Positions 53,002 to 63,929 of a stretch of DNA of 64,000 nucleotides are shown in pieces. The stretch covers positions 1-64,000 of the forward strand of contig CALXWL010000002.1 in the NCBI GenBank assembly GCA_944392385.1. The letters run 5' to 3'. Source of the stretch: an uncultured Clostridia bacterium. Lineage in GTDB: Bacteria; Bacillota; Clostridia; TANB77; CAG-508. Below the pieces are notes generated by a model. The model ran no database searches. It was not told the origin of the DNA and saw nothing but the letters and a program-made list of their open reading frames with translations. The translations under genes and the position numbers were made by a program. Numbering within the stretch: position 1 is the first letter of the stretch; each line of letters opens with the position of its first letter.

Positions 53002-54050
53002 AGTTTTGTAATCTCCTCTTTTAGAACTCTAACAATGTCTTCTTGTTTTACTTTTCTAATTATTTGACCTTTTTTAAATAAAAGCCCTTCCTTTACTCCT
53101 CCTGCTATTCCTATATCTGCATGTTTTGCTTCTTCTGGTCCATTAACACCACAGCCCATTACTGCTACTGTTATATTCTTTTTTATAGTTTGTAAAAAAT
53201 CTTCTATTTCGTTTGCTATAGGTATTAAATCATATTGTATTCTGCCACATGTTGGACATGCTATTAGTGTTGGAGATTGATATAGTCTGCAATCTTTTAA
53301 AATTTCTTTTGCAACCTTTATTTCTTTTACAGGGTCAGCAGATAGAGAAACTCTCATTGTATCTCCAATACCTTCTCTTAAAAGTACTCCTAGACCTATA
53401 CTTGAACTAACAGTTCCACTAAACTCGGTTCCTGCATGTGTTACTCCTAGGTGTAATGGGTAACTTATAGTATTTGCCGCTTCTTCATAACCTTCTATAC
53501 ATAAATTTAGGTCTGATGCTTTTAATGAAATAGCAATATCATAAAAATCTAAATCTTCTAATATTTTTATATGTCTTAAGCCACTTTCTACCATTGCCTT
53601 AGCAGTTGGTTTTCCTCCGTGTTTTTCTAGAATATCTTTAGGTAATGAGCCACTATTTACACCTATTCTTATAGGTATTTTTCTCTCCTTACAAGCTGCT
53701 ACTACTTGTTTTACTCTATCAATTGAACCAATATTTCCTGGATTAATTCTAATTTTATCTACACCTGCTTTTGCAGCTTCTAATGCTATTCTATAATCAA
53801 AATGTATATCTGCTACTATAGGAATATGTATTTTTTCTTTTATTTGTTTTATAGCTCTTGCATCTTCTTCATCTAAACAAGCAACTCTAATAATTTCACA
53901 GCCTGCATCTTCTAATTTTAATATTTGATTTACAGTTTTTTCTACATCTTTTGTTTTTGTATTAGTCATAGATTGAATTACAACTTTATTTTGCCCACCT
54001 ATTTGGACACCGCCTACATATATAGGTCTTGTTTCATTTCTTTTCTTCAT
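52998..54050 (-). CDS. ispG: 4-hydroxy-3-methylbut-2-en-1-yl diphosphate synthase
   Basis: IspG (GcpE) converts MEcPP to HMBPP. The 350-residue protein has [57 protein letters not shown], and the cluster region [11 protein letters not shown] and [14 protein letters not shown] with its three cysteines. The promoter lies upstream of the structured repeat copy 2, so that RNA would be part of the ispG-ispH leader. Confidence 0.94.
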   Translation of the reverse strand: MKKRNETRPIYVGGVQIGGQNKVVIQSMTNTKTKDVEKTVNQILKLEDAGCEIIRVACLDEEDARAIKQIKEKIHIPIVADIHFDYRIALEAAKAGVDKIRINPGNIGSIDRVKQVVAACKERKIPIRIGVNSGSLPKDILEKHGGKPTAKAMVESGLRHIKILEDLDFYDIAISLKASDLNLCIEGYEEAANTISYPLHLGVTHAGTEFSGTVSSSIGLGVLLREGIGDTMRVSLSADPVKEIKVAKEILKDCRLYQSPTLIACPTCGRIQYDLIPIANEIEDFLQTIKKNITVAVMGCGVNGPEEAKHADIGIAGGVKEGLLFKKGQIIRKVKQEDIVRVLKEEITKL

Positions 54051-54076
54051 TTAAATCACCTTTTAAAATTTTATCA

Positions 54077-54245
54077 TTACCATTCAAACTAAATTAAATA
54101 ATAGTACTTGATAGCCCAACGCAGGAGTTTAATATTTATTTTTTATCGAAGACCCCCGAAAAGCTTCGTAGGCGTCTCAAACGTGGGTTCGATAAAAAAT
54201 AAATATTAAACTCCGACGAGATTGGGCGGACTTTAGGGTACTAAC
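54077..54245 (-). ncRNA. Structured repeat element, copy 2 (candidate ncRNA or leader)
   Basis: Read on the - strand it has GTTAGTACCCTAAAG, GCCC...TCTCGTCGGAG, a long helix (TTTAATATTTATTTTTTATC with its exact complement), the head CCCACGTTTGAGACGCC, CGAAGCTTTTCGGGGGTC, then CTCCTGCGTTGGGC and TTTGAATGGTAA. The unpaired parts match copy 1 at 39.5 kb while the helix sequence differs but stays paired. A promoter at 54,259-54,287 should transcribe it leftward into ispG, whose start is 27 nt away. Confidence 0.65.
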
Positions 54246-54258
54246 CCTAAATATTAAT

Positions 54259-54287
54259 ATTTTATCATTAAAAATTCCTAAAATCAA
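54259..54287 (-). promoter_or_regulatory. Promoter reading through structured copy 2 into ispG
   Basis: On the - strand TTGATT, a 17-nt spacer and TAAAAT. Its -35 box touches the -35 box of the rightward promoter that begins at 54,288. Confidence 0.65.
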
Positions 54288-54316
54288 TTGTTTCGAGCAA
54301 AATTACATGATATAAT
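54288..54316 (+). promoter_or_regulatory. Promoter of the 554-aa hypothetical gene
   Basis: TTGTTT, a 17-nt spacer and a perfect TATAAT; GGAGGT follows, then the ATG at 54,344. Confidence 0.75.
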
Positions 54317-54343
54317 ATACTATATGAAAAATAGGAGGTGCTT

Positions 54344-56005
54344 ATGTCAGACGATATATTACAAATAACAGAAGAGACAAAAGAAGTTCTAAGAGATTTT
54401 GATGAACAAGAAGCTTATTTTCTTCTTCTTCAAATTTTTTCATATGCACAAGCAACCAAGGATTATGCAAAGTTTCAAAGTGATCTTACCGAATGGAAAA
54501 AGCGTTATCCTGTTGATTTATTTAGTGATAAATTCAAGTTAAAAATAAAGTATATGCTAAGTAATGAGTTTCTAGATAAAGTTTTAAAGGATTTTGTAGC
54601 TTTTGATGAACTATCTAAAAAAGATCCTTCAAAAGGTTTAGAAAAGTTACGTAAAATACTTGCAAAAGCTGAAAAACATAAGAATGAAAAACAACTTGAT
54701 AAGGATTTAGATAAATTATATGAGGAATATCCTTTAAAATTTTTAAAAGAAAAATATCCTCATCTTGTTAGTCAATTATTGAGTAAATCAAATAGAACTC
54801 GTATATTAGAGAAATTTGATTCTTCTTTAGCTTTTAAGGAATTAGAAAATATTACAAAAAATCCTCAAGATTTTAAAGATGTAGAAGAGTTTAAATCTAG
54901 TATTGAAGAATGGCAAAAATTATATCCAACAGCTGATTTCAATGACAAGTATAAAGCTCAGGTAGAACAAACATTAAGTAATGTTTTAGATGATAAGAAC
55001 TTAAATGCGTTATTTCCTATTTCTAATGAATTAGATTTAAGTGAAGGACAAGTTATTCCTATTGAACTACAATCTAATATTCAAAATATTAGTATGATTA
55101 GTAAAGATGCTTTATATGACTTCTTTAAAATTGTGGATAAAAACAAAAGTGATATTAATTCGTTGTTTGATTGGACTTGTAAATATAGCAGATATATTAA
55201 TACTTTTGATTCAAATACTAAAAATGCAATTGTGAATAGTTTGATGCTTGAGTATTCACATGAACTTCCTCCAATAAGCACCAGATATGAAATTCCTAAA
55301 ATGGATACAGCTAAAAATGATTTATTATCTTTATCAGACTTTGAATGTATTGACAATACTAAGAAAAATGTTGTTCTTCAATTATTAGGAATATTATCAA
55401 CAGGAAACGAATTAACTCATGAAGATATTTATAGATTACAAATTATAAATTCAAATGTAAAAAAGGCTGATTTAATAAAAGAAGCATGTATTGAACAAAA
55501 AGTAGATGCATTTGTAAAGGTTTTTCCAGAAGACAAATTAACTCCTTATGACCCAGTTTATTTGAGTCCTTTACTTTCTACTTTAGAAAATGATGATATA
55601 TCTGGCACTAGATTACAAACACCTGAAACTATAGATAATATTTCTGCTACTGAAACTGAAAGTATTTCTACTGATGATGTTGAAATTAAAAATGATATTA
55701 CTGATACTTTTAAAAAATCACTACAAGTACATGAACCTCAATTAGAGAAAGTGGATTCTACTTCTTCTGATTCTACTAGCTCAGATGGTAGCTCTTCTTC
55801 TGGTGGAACCTCTATATCAATTTCACAAAACGAAATTTCTTCAGAGCAGGAGAGTATAAAAAATGATGAAATTAGCGAAAACAAAGAAAATGATACAGAG
55901 CCCGAAAGAATTTCACACCATAATCCATTCCAAAATTTCTTCAGACATTTTAAGAAACGTGACTTAGAAGAAGAAAAACAGATTGATGACGACTATGAAA
56001 GATAA
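54344..56005 (+). CDS. Hypothetical protein with three helical repeats and an acidic Ser-rich tail
   Basis: GGAGGT lies 4 nt before the ATG. The protein has about 553 residues. Three related units of about 70-75 residues occur in the first 210: LTEWKKRYPVDLFSDKFKLK, LDKLYEEYPLKFLKEKYPHL and IEEWQKLYPTADFNDKYKAQ. A central helical region follows, then a Ser/Thr-rich linker (STSSDSTSSDGSSSSGGTS) and a charged C-terminus. No signal peptide is seen. I do not recognise the family; a scaffold or binding protein is a guess. Confidence 0.65.
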   Translation: MSDDILQITEETKEVLRDFDEQEAYFLLLQIFSYAQATKDYAKFQSDLTEWKKRYPVDLFSDKFKLKIKYMLSNEFLDKVLKDFVAFDELSKKDPSKGLEKLRKILAKAEKHKNEKQLDKDLDKLYEEYPLKFLKEKYPHLVSQLLSKSNRTRILEKFDSSLAFKELENITKNPQDFKDVEEFKSSIEEWQKLYPTADFNDKYKAQVEQTLSNVLDDKNLNALFPISNELDLSEGQVIPIELQSNIQNISMISKDALYDFFKIVDKNKSDINSLFDWTCKYSRYINTFDSNTKNAIVNSLMLEYSHELPPISTRYEIPKMDTAKNDLLSLSDFECIDNTKKNVVLQLLGILSTGNELTHEDIYRLQIINSNVKKADLIKEACIEQKVDAFVKVFPEDKLTPYDPVYLSPLLSTLENDDISGTRLQTPETIDNISATETESISTDDVEIKNDITDTFKKSLQVHEPQLEKVDSTSSDSTSSDGSSSSGGTSISISQNEISSEQESIKNDEISENKENDTEPERISHHNPFQNFFRHFKKRDLEEEKQIDDDYER

Positions 56006-56056
56006 AAAAATAAAGATTACTATCAAACATACAATTTAAACAAAAAATACAAACTA

Positions 56057-56103
56057 GCCAAAAGGATGAATGATAAATATATTTATTATTCATCCTTTTG
56101 GCA
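56057..56103. terminator. Bidirectional terminator
   Basis: GCCAAAAGGATGAAT pairs with ATTCATCCTTTTGGC around a loop of about 15 nt, between convergent genes. Confidence 0.8.
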
Positions 56104-56134
56104 GACTATATACGTCTCGTCCTCTAAATTGTAA

Positions 56135-57568
56135 CTATACTTTTAACTCTACATCTATATTTTCTAATAATTTTGCATTTTTTTGTAATACTGGTTCTAC
56201 TTCTTGCTCTATAAAATCTGTTACTTGATTTTTTGCCCTTCCACATAGATTTTCTGGGTTTAATATTTTTAATATTTCTTCTTCTGTTAGCCCAAAACTT
56301 GGGTCATTTGCAATTCTTTTTACTAGGTCGTTTGGTTTGCCTAGCTCTTTTACTTGTTTTCCTGCTTCCATTGAATGTATTCTTATTTTTTCATGTAATT
56401 CTTGTCTATCTCCACCTTTTAGTACAGCATTCATGAGTATTTCTTCTGTTCCCATAAATGGTATTTCTTTCATGATGTTTGTTCTTATTGAATTTTGATA
56501 TACTACGATATTCTCTGTAATATTTGCATATATTTTTAATACCGCATCTATTGCTAAAAAGCTTTCTGGAACACATATTCTTTTGTTTGCAGAATCATCT
56601 AATGTTCTTTCTAGCCATTGTGTGCTTGATGTCATTTTTGTATCATTACTTAATGCTATTACATGTCTTGAAAGCGAATTTATTCTTTCACTTCTCATTG
56701 GGTTTCTCTTGTATGCCATTGCTGATGAGCCTATTTGTTTGCTTTCAAATGGTTCTTCTAGTTCTTTTTCATGTTGTAATAATCTCATATCATTTGCAAA
56801 TTTTGAACAACTTTCTGCTATTGCTGCTAAACAGTTTAGTACTCTTGAGTCTACTTTTCTTGTATATGTTTGCCCTGATACTGCAAATGTTTTTTCAAAT
56901 CCCATTTTTTCAGCAATTTTTTTATCAATTTGTTTTACTTTTTCTTCATCTTTAAATAGCTTCATAAAGCTTTCACTTGTTCCTGTTGTTCCTTTACAGC
57001 CTAGTAGCTTTAAGTTTTGCTCTACAAATTCTAGTTCTTGTAAGTCTTCTAATAGGTCTTGTATCCATAGTGTTGCACGTTTTCCTACTGTTGTTAATTG
57101 TGCTGGTTGAAAGTGTGTGTATCCTAAACATGATACACCTTTGTATGTATCTGCAAATTCTTTTAGGTTTTTTATAACCACTATTAGCTTTTGTTTTACA
57201 AGTTTTAATGCTTGTTTCATTATTATTATATCTGTATTGTCTGTAACATAACATGATGTTGCACCTAAATGGATTATTGGTTTTGCTTTTGGGCATTTTG
57301 TTCCAAACTCATATACATGTGCCATCACATCATGTCTGCATTCTTGTTCTCTTTTAGATACTACATCATAATCTATGTTGCTTATATTTTCTTTCATTTC
57401 ATCTATTTGCTCTTGTGATATATCTAATCCTAGCTCTTTTTCAGTTTCTGCTAGTGCTACCCATAATTTTCTCCAGGTTGAATATTTTGTATTGTTTGAC
57501 CATAGTTTGTTCATTTCTTTACTTGCATATCTGCCACTTAGTGGTGTTACATAAATGTCATTTTCCAT
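56135..57568 (-). CDS. purB: Adenylosuccinate lyase
   Basis: PurB acts twice in purine synthesis, releasing fumarate. The 477-residue protein has the N-terminal PLSGRYASKEMNKLW, HLGATSCYVTDNTD, LGYTHFQPAQLTTVGKR, and the signature IGSSAMAYKRNPMRSERI with the catalytic serine loop. It is 15 nt downstream of mreC and closes the radC-mreB-mreC-purB run, an uncommon linkage. Confidence 0.95.
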   Translation of the reverse strand: MENDIYVTPLSGRYASKEMNKLWSNNTKYSTWRKLWVALAETEKELGLDISQEQIDEMKENISNIDYDVVSKREQECRHDVMAHVYEFGTKCPKAKPIIHLGATSCYVTDNTDIIIMKQALKLVKQKLIVVIKNLKEFADTYKGVSCLGYTHFQPAQLTTVGKRATLWIQDLLEDLQELEFVEQNLKLLGCKGTTGTSESFMKLFKDEEKVKQIDKKIAEKMGFEKTFAVSGQTYTRKVDSRVLNCLAAIAESCSKFANDMRLLQHEKELEEPFESKQIGSSAMAYKRNPMRSERINSLSRHVIALSNDTKMTSSTQWLERTLDDSANKRICVPESFLAIDAVLKIYANITENIVVYQNSIRTNIMKEIPFMGTEEILMNAVLKGGDRQELHEKIRIHSMEAGKQVKELGKPNDLVKRIANDPSFGLTEEEILKILNPENLCGRAKNQVTDFIEQEVEPVLQKNAKLLENIDVELKV

Positions 57569-57583
57569 TTTCTATCAATCCTT

Positions 57584-58399
57584 TCATTTTATAATTACTA
57601 ATACTGTTTCTAGTTTTGAAAAATCTACGGCTGGTTCTATTATAACATATTTTTCGGTTATGTTTTGTGCTTCTACAATTTCTGTTAGTTTACCTATTTT
57701 TAATCCCTTTGGGTATATTCCTCCTAATCCAGATGTTTCTACTTCATCATCTAATATTAAGTCTGCATCTGCACTTATATAAGTTCCTTTTAATGTATTA
57801 CTGCTTCCTAGTTCTCCTTTTACTATTATGTTATCTCTAGAGATGTTCATTATTCCACTTATACTACTTGATGAATCTATTATGGGCAATACTTTTGCTG
57901 TAGTTTCAGTTGCAGATATAACATGTCCTACTACTCCATCTGCTGATACTACTGGCATGTTTTTTTCTACTCCTTGTTTTTTTCCTACATTTATTACTAT
58001 TGTGCTACTTAAGTTGCTTAGGTCTCTATCTATTATATATGCAGGCACTGTTGTGTATTGTGTATATTGGTCTGATAAGTTTGCATATTCTCTTAGTGTT
58101 TTATTTTCTGCTTTTATTATTCCTAATTCGCTTAGAGCTTTATTTAATTCCTCATTTTCTTCTTTTAATTGTTCATTTTCATCTTTTAATCTATTAATAT
58201 CTTCAAAGAATGTGTTATTTCCTGCAACTTTATTTTTTAAATATGTTAATCCATTTTGTACTGGCATTACTAATTTATTTATAATTCCTTCTGCTATATG
58301 AAATTTAGATGTATCTATATTTGTTATTATAACTAATGCAGTTAGTATTATAATAGTTATAATAATTCCTATTATCCCTGTTTTTTTGTTTTTATGCAT
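57584..58399 (-). CDS. mreC: Rod shape-determining protein MreC
   Basis: MreC links the elongasome outside the membrane. The 271-residue protein has an N-terminal helix, a coiled coil at residues 65-100, and a beta domain with VPAYIIDRDLSNLSSTIVIN, GKKQGVEKNMPVVSADGVVG and TSGLGGIYPKGLKIGKL. AGGAGG precedes the ATG. It follows mreB by 52 nt. Confidence 0.92.
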   Translation of the reverse strand: MHKNKKTGIIGIIITIIILTALVIITNIDTSKFHIAEGIINKLVMPVQNGLTYLKNKVAGNNTFFEDINRLKDENEQLKEENEELNKALSELGIIKAENKTLREYANLSDQYTQYTTVPAYIIDRDLSNLSSTIVINVGKKQGVEKNMPVVSADGVVGHVISATETTAKVLPIIDSSSSISGIMNISRDNIIVKGELGSSNTLKGTYISADADLILDDEVETSGLGGIYPKGLKIGKLTEIVEAQNITEKYVIIEPAVDFSKLETVLVIIK

Positions 58400-58451
58400 A
58401 CGTCCCTCCTGTGCTTATCTTTTCTCGTAATAGCAAGTTTATAAATAGGGT

Positions 58452-60199
<1,748 letters not shown>

Positions 60200-60233
60200 T
60201 TTTGCTTCCTTTCTTCTCCCCCTATGTTTTTAT

Positions 60234-60491
60234 CTACACTTTTCTATAAACAAATATTGCTATTGCCATACCTATTATACTTGCAATATTCATTTTAAAA
60301 CCTAATCCAAAAGTTATTGTTATTACATTCAAATCTAATTCTATTGGTGATGATAAACCAAATGTTTCTCCATATGATAACCACCATAGGAAATCCACTT
60401 GTGATGCAAGTTCTCCTAAAAGTCCTCCAAGTACTAGTCCTGATAATATAAAAATTAATAGTATCCATATATTTTTATCTCTTGTTGCCAT
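60234..60491 (-). CDS. DUF4321 small membrane protein
   Basis: The ATG at 60,491 follows GGAGG by 6 nt. The 85-residue protein has two membrane helices (WILLIFILSGLVLGGLLGEL and a C-terminal helix ending FVYRKV) with the LDLNVITITFGLGFKMN segment typical of DUF4321. The family commonly sits next to radC and mreB; its function is unknown. Confidence 0.85.
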   Translation of the reverse strand: MATRDKNIWILLIFILSGLVLGGLLGELASQVDFLWWLSYGETFGLSSPIELDLNVITITFGLGFKMNIASIIGMAIAIFVYRKV

Positions 60492-60523
60492 CTTTTTCCT
60501 CCTCACTTTTGTTCAATATAGTA

Positions 60524-60552
60524 ATTATATATGCAATTGTTATTTTTTTCAA
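60524..60552 (-). promoter_or_regulatory. Promoter of the DUF4321-radC-mreBC-purB run
   Basis: On the - strand TTGAAA, a 17-nt spacer and TATAAT lie about 33 nt upstream of the start. Confidence 0.75.
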
Positions 60553-60789
60553 GATATATATTTATTTTTTATGAAATTTATGTTATAATTTCTAAATCAT
60601 ATTTTCACAAACCTTTAATGCTGATAATATATTATAGAAGGGAAAATTTTATAAGGCGTTAGAATATAAGTCTATTCCTCACATACAATAGAAAAATATT
60701 TTTCCAGAATTTTATCATTTAATTTTCTATTATATAGTGCTATAATTATATTATCAGGAGTTATACAGTTATTAGGAGGTATTTATTTA

Positions 60790-61428
60790 ATGCGTATTGA
60801 GAAGTTGAATGAGAATAAGATTAGAATTTTTTTGAATTTGGAGGATTTACAGGCAAAGAATATAGATTTACATGAGTTTATGTCTAGCTCATTAGAATCA
60901 CAGGATTTGTTTCTAGATTGCTTGAGTAAGGCTGAGACTGAAGTTGGTTTTAAAACTCATAATTATAAGTTGATTATTGAGGCTCTAGCTTCTTCTGATG
61001 GAAATTTTGTTTTGACTATTACTAGGGTAAAACCTGATGTTTTATTATCATCTAACTCTAATGCAAACCTGCCTAAACCAAAAGTTAAGAGACAGTCTAT
61101 TGCACCAAATAAGCTAGTGTCTATTTTCATGTTCCATTCTTTTGATGAATTTTGTGATTTTTGTAATTATATTAATACAGGTTTTTTAAGCAAATATGTA
61201 AATAAACTTAAAGGTTCTTCATTAGTGCTTTATAAAAATAATTATTATCTTATTTTTAATAACTTGAAATTAAGTGTTGCAGATTTAAAGTGCTTCTTTT
61301 ATACCATTTCTGAATTTGCTAAAAGAGTTAAGAATGAAGAATTGTTAGAAAGAAAATTAAAGGAATATGGTAAAATTATTATTCCTAAAAATGCAATTGC
61401 TACATGTTTAAAGTATTTTTATACATAA
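60790..61428 (+). CDS. mecA: ClpC adaptor protein MecA
   Basis: MecA delivers substrates such as ComK to ClpCP. The 212-residue protein starts with the family motif MRIEKLNENKIRIFLNLEDL, then IDLHEFMSSSLESQDLF. The C-terminal half (MFHSFDEFCDFCNYI, NYYLIFNNLKLS) matches the ClpC-binding domain. AGGAGG lies upstream. The tail is slightly shorter than in Bacillus. Confidence 0.88.
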   Translation: MRIEKLNENKIRIFLNLEDLQAKNIDLHEFMSSSLESQDLFLDCLSKAETEVGFKTHNYKLIIEALASSDGNFVLTITRVKPDVLLSSNSNANLPKPKVKRQSIAPNKLVSIFMFHSFDEFCDFCNYINTGFLSKYVNKLKGSSLVLYKNNYYLIFNNLKLSVADLKCFFYTISEFAKRVKNEELLERKLKEYGKIIIPKNAIATCLKYFYT

Positions 61429-61484
61429 GATGTTTGAAAATTTATTATTTTAAAAATATAATGAGGAAAGTAGCAGATAAAGAA

Positions 61485-61526
61485 AACCCAAATTATTAAA
61501 CTATTTTTGTCTAATAATTTGGGTTC
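61485..61526. terminator. Bidirectional terminator
   Basis: AACCCAAATTATTA pairs with TAATAATTTGGGTT around a loop, between convergent mecA and the M23 gene. Confidence 0.8.
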
Positions 61527-61556
61527 ATTTCATTTTTTATTCACAGTTTTTTATTT

Positions 61557-62570
61557 TTAATATAAATAATATTGCGGATTTACTCTTGTACCATTTATTC
61601 TAATTTCTAAGTGTAAATGATATCCTGTTGAATTTCCTGTTGTTCCTACTGCTGCAATGTGTTCACCTTGTGTAACATATTGTCCTTCTGTTACATATAA
61701 TGCACTACAATGACCATATAGTGTTTGAACTCCATTTCCATGTGATATTATAATGTAATATCCATACCCAGTGTTTGACCAACCTGATGCAACTACTGTT
61801 CCTGATGCTGCTGCATAAATTGGTGTTCCATTTGGTGCTGCTATATCTAGCCCAGTATGCATTCCACTACTTCTACTTCCAAACCTTGATGTTATTGTGT
61901 ATCCTGATTGTACTGGTTTTATTAGGTCTATTCCTAGTTCTATTTTTGCACTTGCTATTGTGTAAGAACTACTAGCAGAATATGTGTATGTTGGTTTCTT
62001 TTCATATAAGGCTGTTACTATTGTGTCTTGTTCTGTAAATTCTTTTTCTGCTGTGTCATAAATTAACGTGTATGATATATCTTTTATATTATTACTATTT
62101 TTTTCTTTTAATGTGTCTATAATACTTTCTGCCTCTTCTTTTGTTGATACATAGTATTTTTCTTCGTCTTTTAACATTATTGCATAATATTTATAATATG
62201 TTGTACCTGAGTTTTTTACTTTTTCAAATATTTCTTCTGTACTATCTACACTGTCTCTTTTTACAAAGCATAATGAGTATTCTGGTAATACTTGGATATC
62301 AACAAATGCTATGTTTTCTGTTTCAATTCCTTTCATCTGTTCATTTATTCTCTTTTGTAATTCGTTTTTATCATTTGTGTATCCTATAAATTCACCGTTT
62401 AATGTTACTGCATATGTTGGTTTATAAAAAACTGATATTATTCCTATAATTAGTATTGCAGATATAATTACCATTAATATAAGTTTTAATGAGCTTCTTA
62501 TATGTACAAATACACTTTTTATACTTTTTAAAATTTTAAACACCTCTTCTATTTTTATAAATCTATTCAA
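61557..62570 (-). CDS. Membrane-anchored M23 family metallopeptidase
   Basis: The 337-residue protein has an N-terminal helix (about residues 28-48), a central region with VSTKEEAESIIDTLKEK, and a C-terminal M23/LytM domain: GMHTGLDIAAPNGTPIYAAA with the first zinc His and Asp, LYGHCSALYVTEGQ and GYHLHLEIRING with the HxH pair. All ligands are present. It may cut peptidoglycan cross-bridges or act in sporulation (SpoIIQ-like), but there is no partner gene here to decide. The TTG start has AAAGGT upstream and is uncertain. Confidence 0.88.
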   Translation of the reverse strand: MNRFIKIEEVFKILKSIKSVFVHIRSSLKLILMVIISAILIIGIISVFYKPTYAVTLNGEFIGYTNDKNELQKRINEQMKGIETENIAFVDIQVLPEYSLCFVKRDSVDSTEEIFEKVKNSGTTYYKYYAIMLKDEEKYYVSTKEEAESIIDTLKEKNSNNIKDISYTLIYDTAEKEFTEQDTIVTALYEKKPTYTYSASSSYTIASAKIELGIDLIKPVQSGYTITSRFGSRSSGMHTGLDIAAPNGTPIYAAASGTVVASGWSNTGYGYYIIISHGNGVQTLYGHCSALYVTEGQYVTQGEHIAAVGTTGNSTGYHLHLEIRINGTRVNPQYYLY

Positions 62571-62712
62571 TTTTACCTTTTTTTGGCTTCTTTGGCAAAT
62601 TTTGAATTGTTTGGTGTGGCTAGTTTATGTGTCATTTTTATCTGTTATGCTCTTTTTTTCTCACTTTTTTTTGTTTTTACTTACTTTTTTGTTTTATTTG
62701 CAACCTATTTTA

Positions 62713-62757
62713 AAAGAGACAAAAGGTGCAAAGTAACCACCTTTTGTCTCTTTTTTA
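62713..62757. terminator. Terminator after the coat protein genes
   Basis: AAAGAGACAAAAGGT pairs with ACCTTTTGTCTCTTT around a 10-nt loop, with T-tracts. The T-rich stretch 62,571-62,712 holds nothing else I can identify. Confidence 0.8.
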
Positions 62758-62772
62758 TAGTCTTTTTATTAC

Positions 62773-63018
62773 TTACTTTGATACTTCATTTTTTACTTTA
62801 TCTATTTCTGTTTGTTGTGCTTGACCTGCTGGTGTATAGTATCCTTTTAATTGAGCTACTTTGAATAGTTCATATTGAAATGTTTCGTCGTTATTTCTAA
62901 TTTGTTGTATTGTTTGTCTTAATTGCATATTTTCAGCTTCTGATATTACTCCTTGGTAAGTAGTAAGACTTGCCTTTGTACTTTCTAATATGTCGTTTAC
63001 CATGTACTTTTCTTCCAT
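62773..63018 (-). CDS. Spore coat protein, CotF-like (81 aa)
   Basis: AGGAGG precedes the ATG. The small helical protein (VNDILESTKASLTTYQGVIS, LFKVAQLKGYYTPAGQAQQ) matches the Coat F-type family, in which a ferritin-like helical pair ends in a Gly/Tyr-Pro-Ala segment. It sits 11 nt downstream of a second related gene. Confidence 0.8.
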   Translation of the reverse strand: MEEKYMVNDILESTKASLTTYQGVISEAENMQLRQTIQQIRNNDETFQYELFKVAQLKGYYTPAGQAQQTEIDKVKNEVSK

Positions 63019-63029
63019 AATATATCCTC

Positions 63030-63215
63030 CTAATTTAAAAAAGTTAGCAATTTTTGCTTAGTATTTAAAGAGTCTTGTGCTGCCTTTGTGAACATTTGCT
63101 TTATTTGAGGGTCAACACATTGAGATGCATATGTGTTTAGTTTTTGGTATGATGTGTCATGTGCACCTATTAGATGTCTTAAGTTTTGTAATTCTACTTG
63201 TGTTAGGTTTGCCAT
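63030..63215 (-). CDS. Small coat-associated helical protein (61 aa)
   Basis: The sequence (LQNLRHLIGAHDTSYQKLNT, CVDPQIKQMFTKAAQDSL) matches the short partner usually encoded just before CotF-like coat proteins. AGGA lies upstream of the ATG. Expression in the mother cell is expected from the family; no sporulation promoter is clearly visible. Confidence 0.75.
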   Translation of the reverse strand: MANLTQVELQNLRHLIGAHDTSYQKLNTYASQCVDPQIKQMFTKAAQDSLNTKQKLLTFLN

Positions 63216-63372
63216 TTTTCCTCATCCTTCCTTTATTTTTATTTTACATATTTATTATGAACAGAAAAAATTTTTTTATGCAGTTTATAAATATAAATTA
63301 CATACCATTTGTAGATATTTGAACTTGTTGTATTTTATCTTATTGTATGAGTCTAATACATGAAGTAGCATG

Positions 63373-63401
63373 TTGTTTTCTCCAGTATAGTGTGATATAA
63401 T
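63373..63401 (+). promoter_or_regulatory. Promoter of the 124-aa hypothetical gene
   Basis: TTGTTT, a 17-nt spacer and TATAAT, followed by AAGGAGG and the ATG at 63,428. Confidence 0.75.
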
Positions 63402-63427
63402 ATTTGTATATGTAAGGAGGGAAAAAT

Positions 63428-63802
63428 ATGAGAATATTGGATAATATAAAGAAATTTTTAAAAGGAGAAAATGCTAAACCAATTATTAAACAAGAAAATA
63501 CTTACAAAAAATCAGTACTATCATCTAACATAATGAATTTAATAAATGATATAAAAAGAATAGACAGCTTTGATAAAAGCCTTTGGAACTTATCAAATGC
63601 ATCTAATATTTCTTTACAAAACAAGAGTGAAATTGAATTAGAACAATTGTATGCTAATTTAAGTAGTAGACTTGAAGAGCTTAAGAGAGAAAAACAAAAA
63701 ATAAATTTTTCAAGGCAATCTCTTGAAGCTAGTAAATGGACAGGTCAAAAGCCTAAAAATATGACTGATTACGAATTTGATAGATTCCAAAGAGATGATT
63801 AA
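63428..63802 (+). CDS. Hypothetical protein (124 aa)
   Basis: A strong ribosome site (AAGGAGGG) and a promoter support expression. The protein is Lys/Asn-rich and helical, with ELEQLYANLSSRLEELKREK as a likely coiled coil and a conserved-looking end (WTGQKPKNMTDYEFDRF). No family is recognised. Confidence 0.6.
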   Translation: MRILDNIKKFLKGENAKPIIKQENTYKKSVLSSNIMNLINDIKRIDSFDKSLWNLSNASNISLQNKSEIELEQLYANLSSRLEELKREKQKINFSRQSLEASKWTGQKPKNMTDYEFDRFQRDD

Positions 63803-63855
63803 TAATGTAGTCATTGACTATTAGAAATTATTCAACAGTATAAAAATTATTTTTG

Positions 63856-63900
63856 TTACTACTACGAAAGCAAGTTATTTATTTTTTCGTAGTAGTAACT
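63856..63900. terminator. Bidirectional terminator
   Basis: GTTACTACTACGAAA pairs with TTTCGTAGTAGTAAC around a loop and serves the 124-aa gene and the leftward gene at the window end. Confidence 0.8.
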
Positions 63901-63929
63901 TATTTTCTTTAAGTTTTTTCTATTTTTAT

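Noticed and set aside
62583..62864. A 93-aa hydrophobic open frame beside the coat genes
   Set aside because: It runs through a terminator and antisense to a coat gene. Its composition reflects T-rich DNA and it has no ribosome site.
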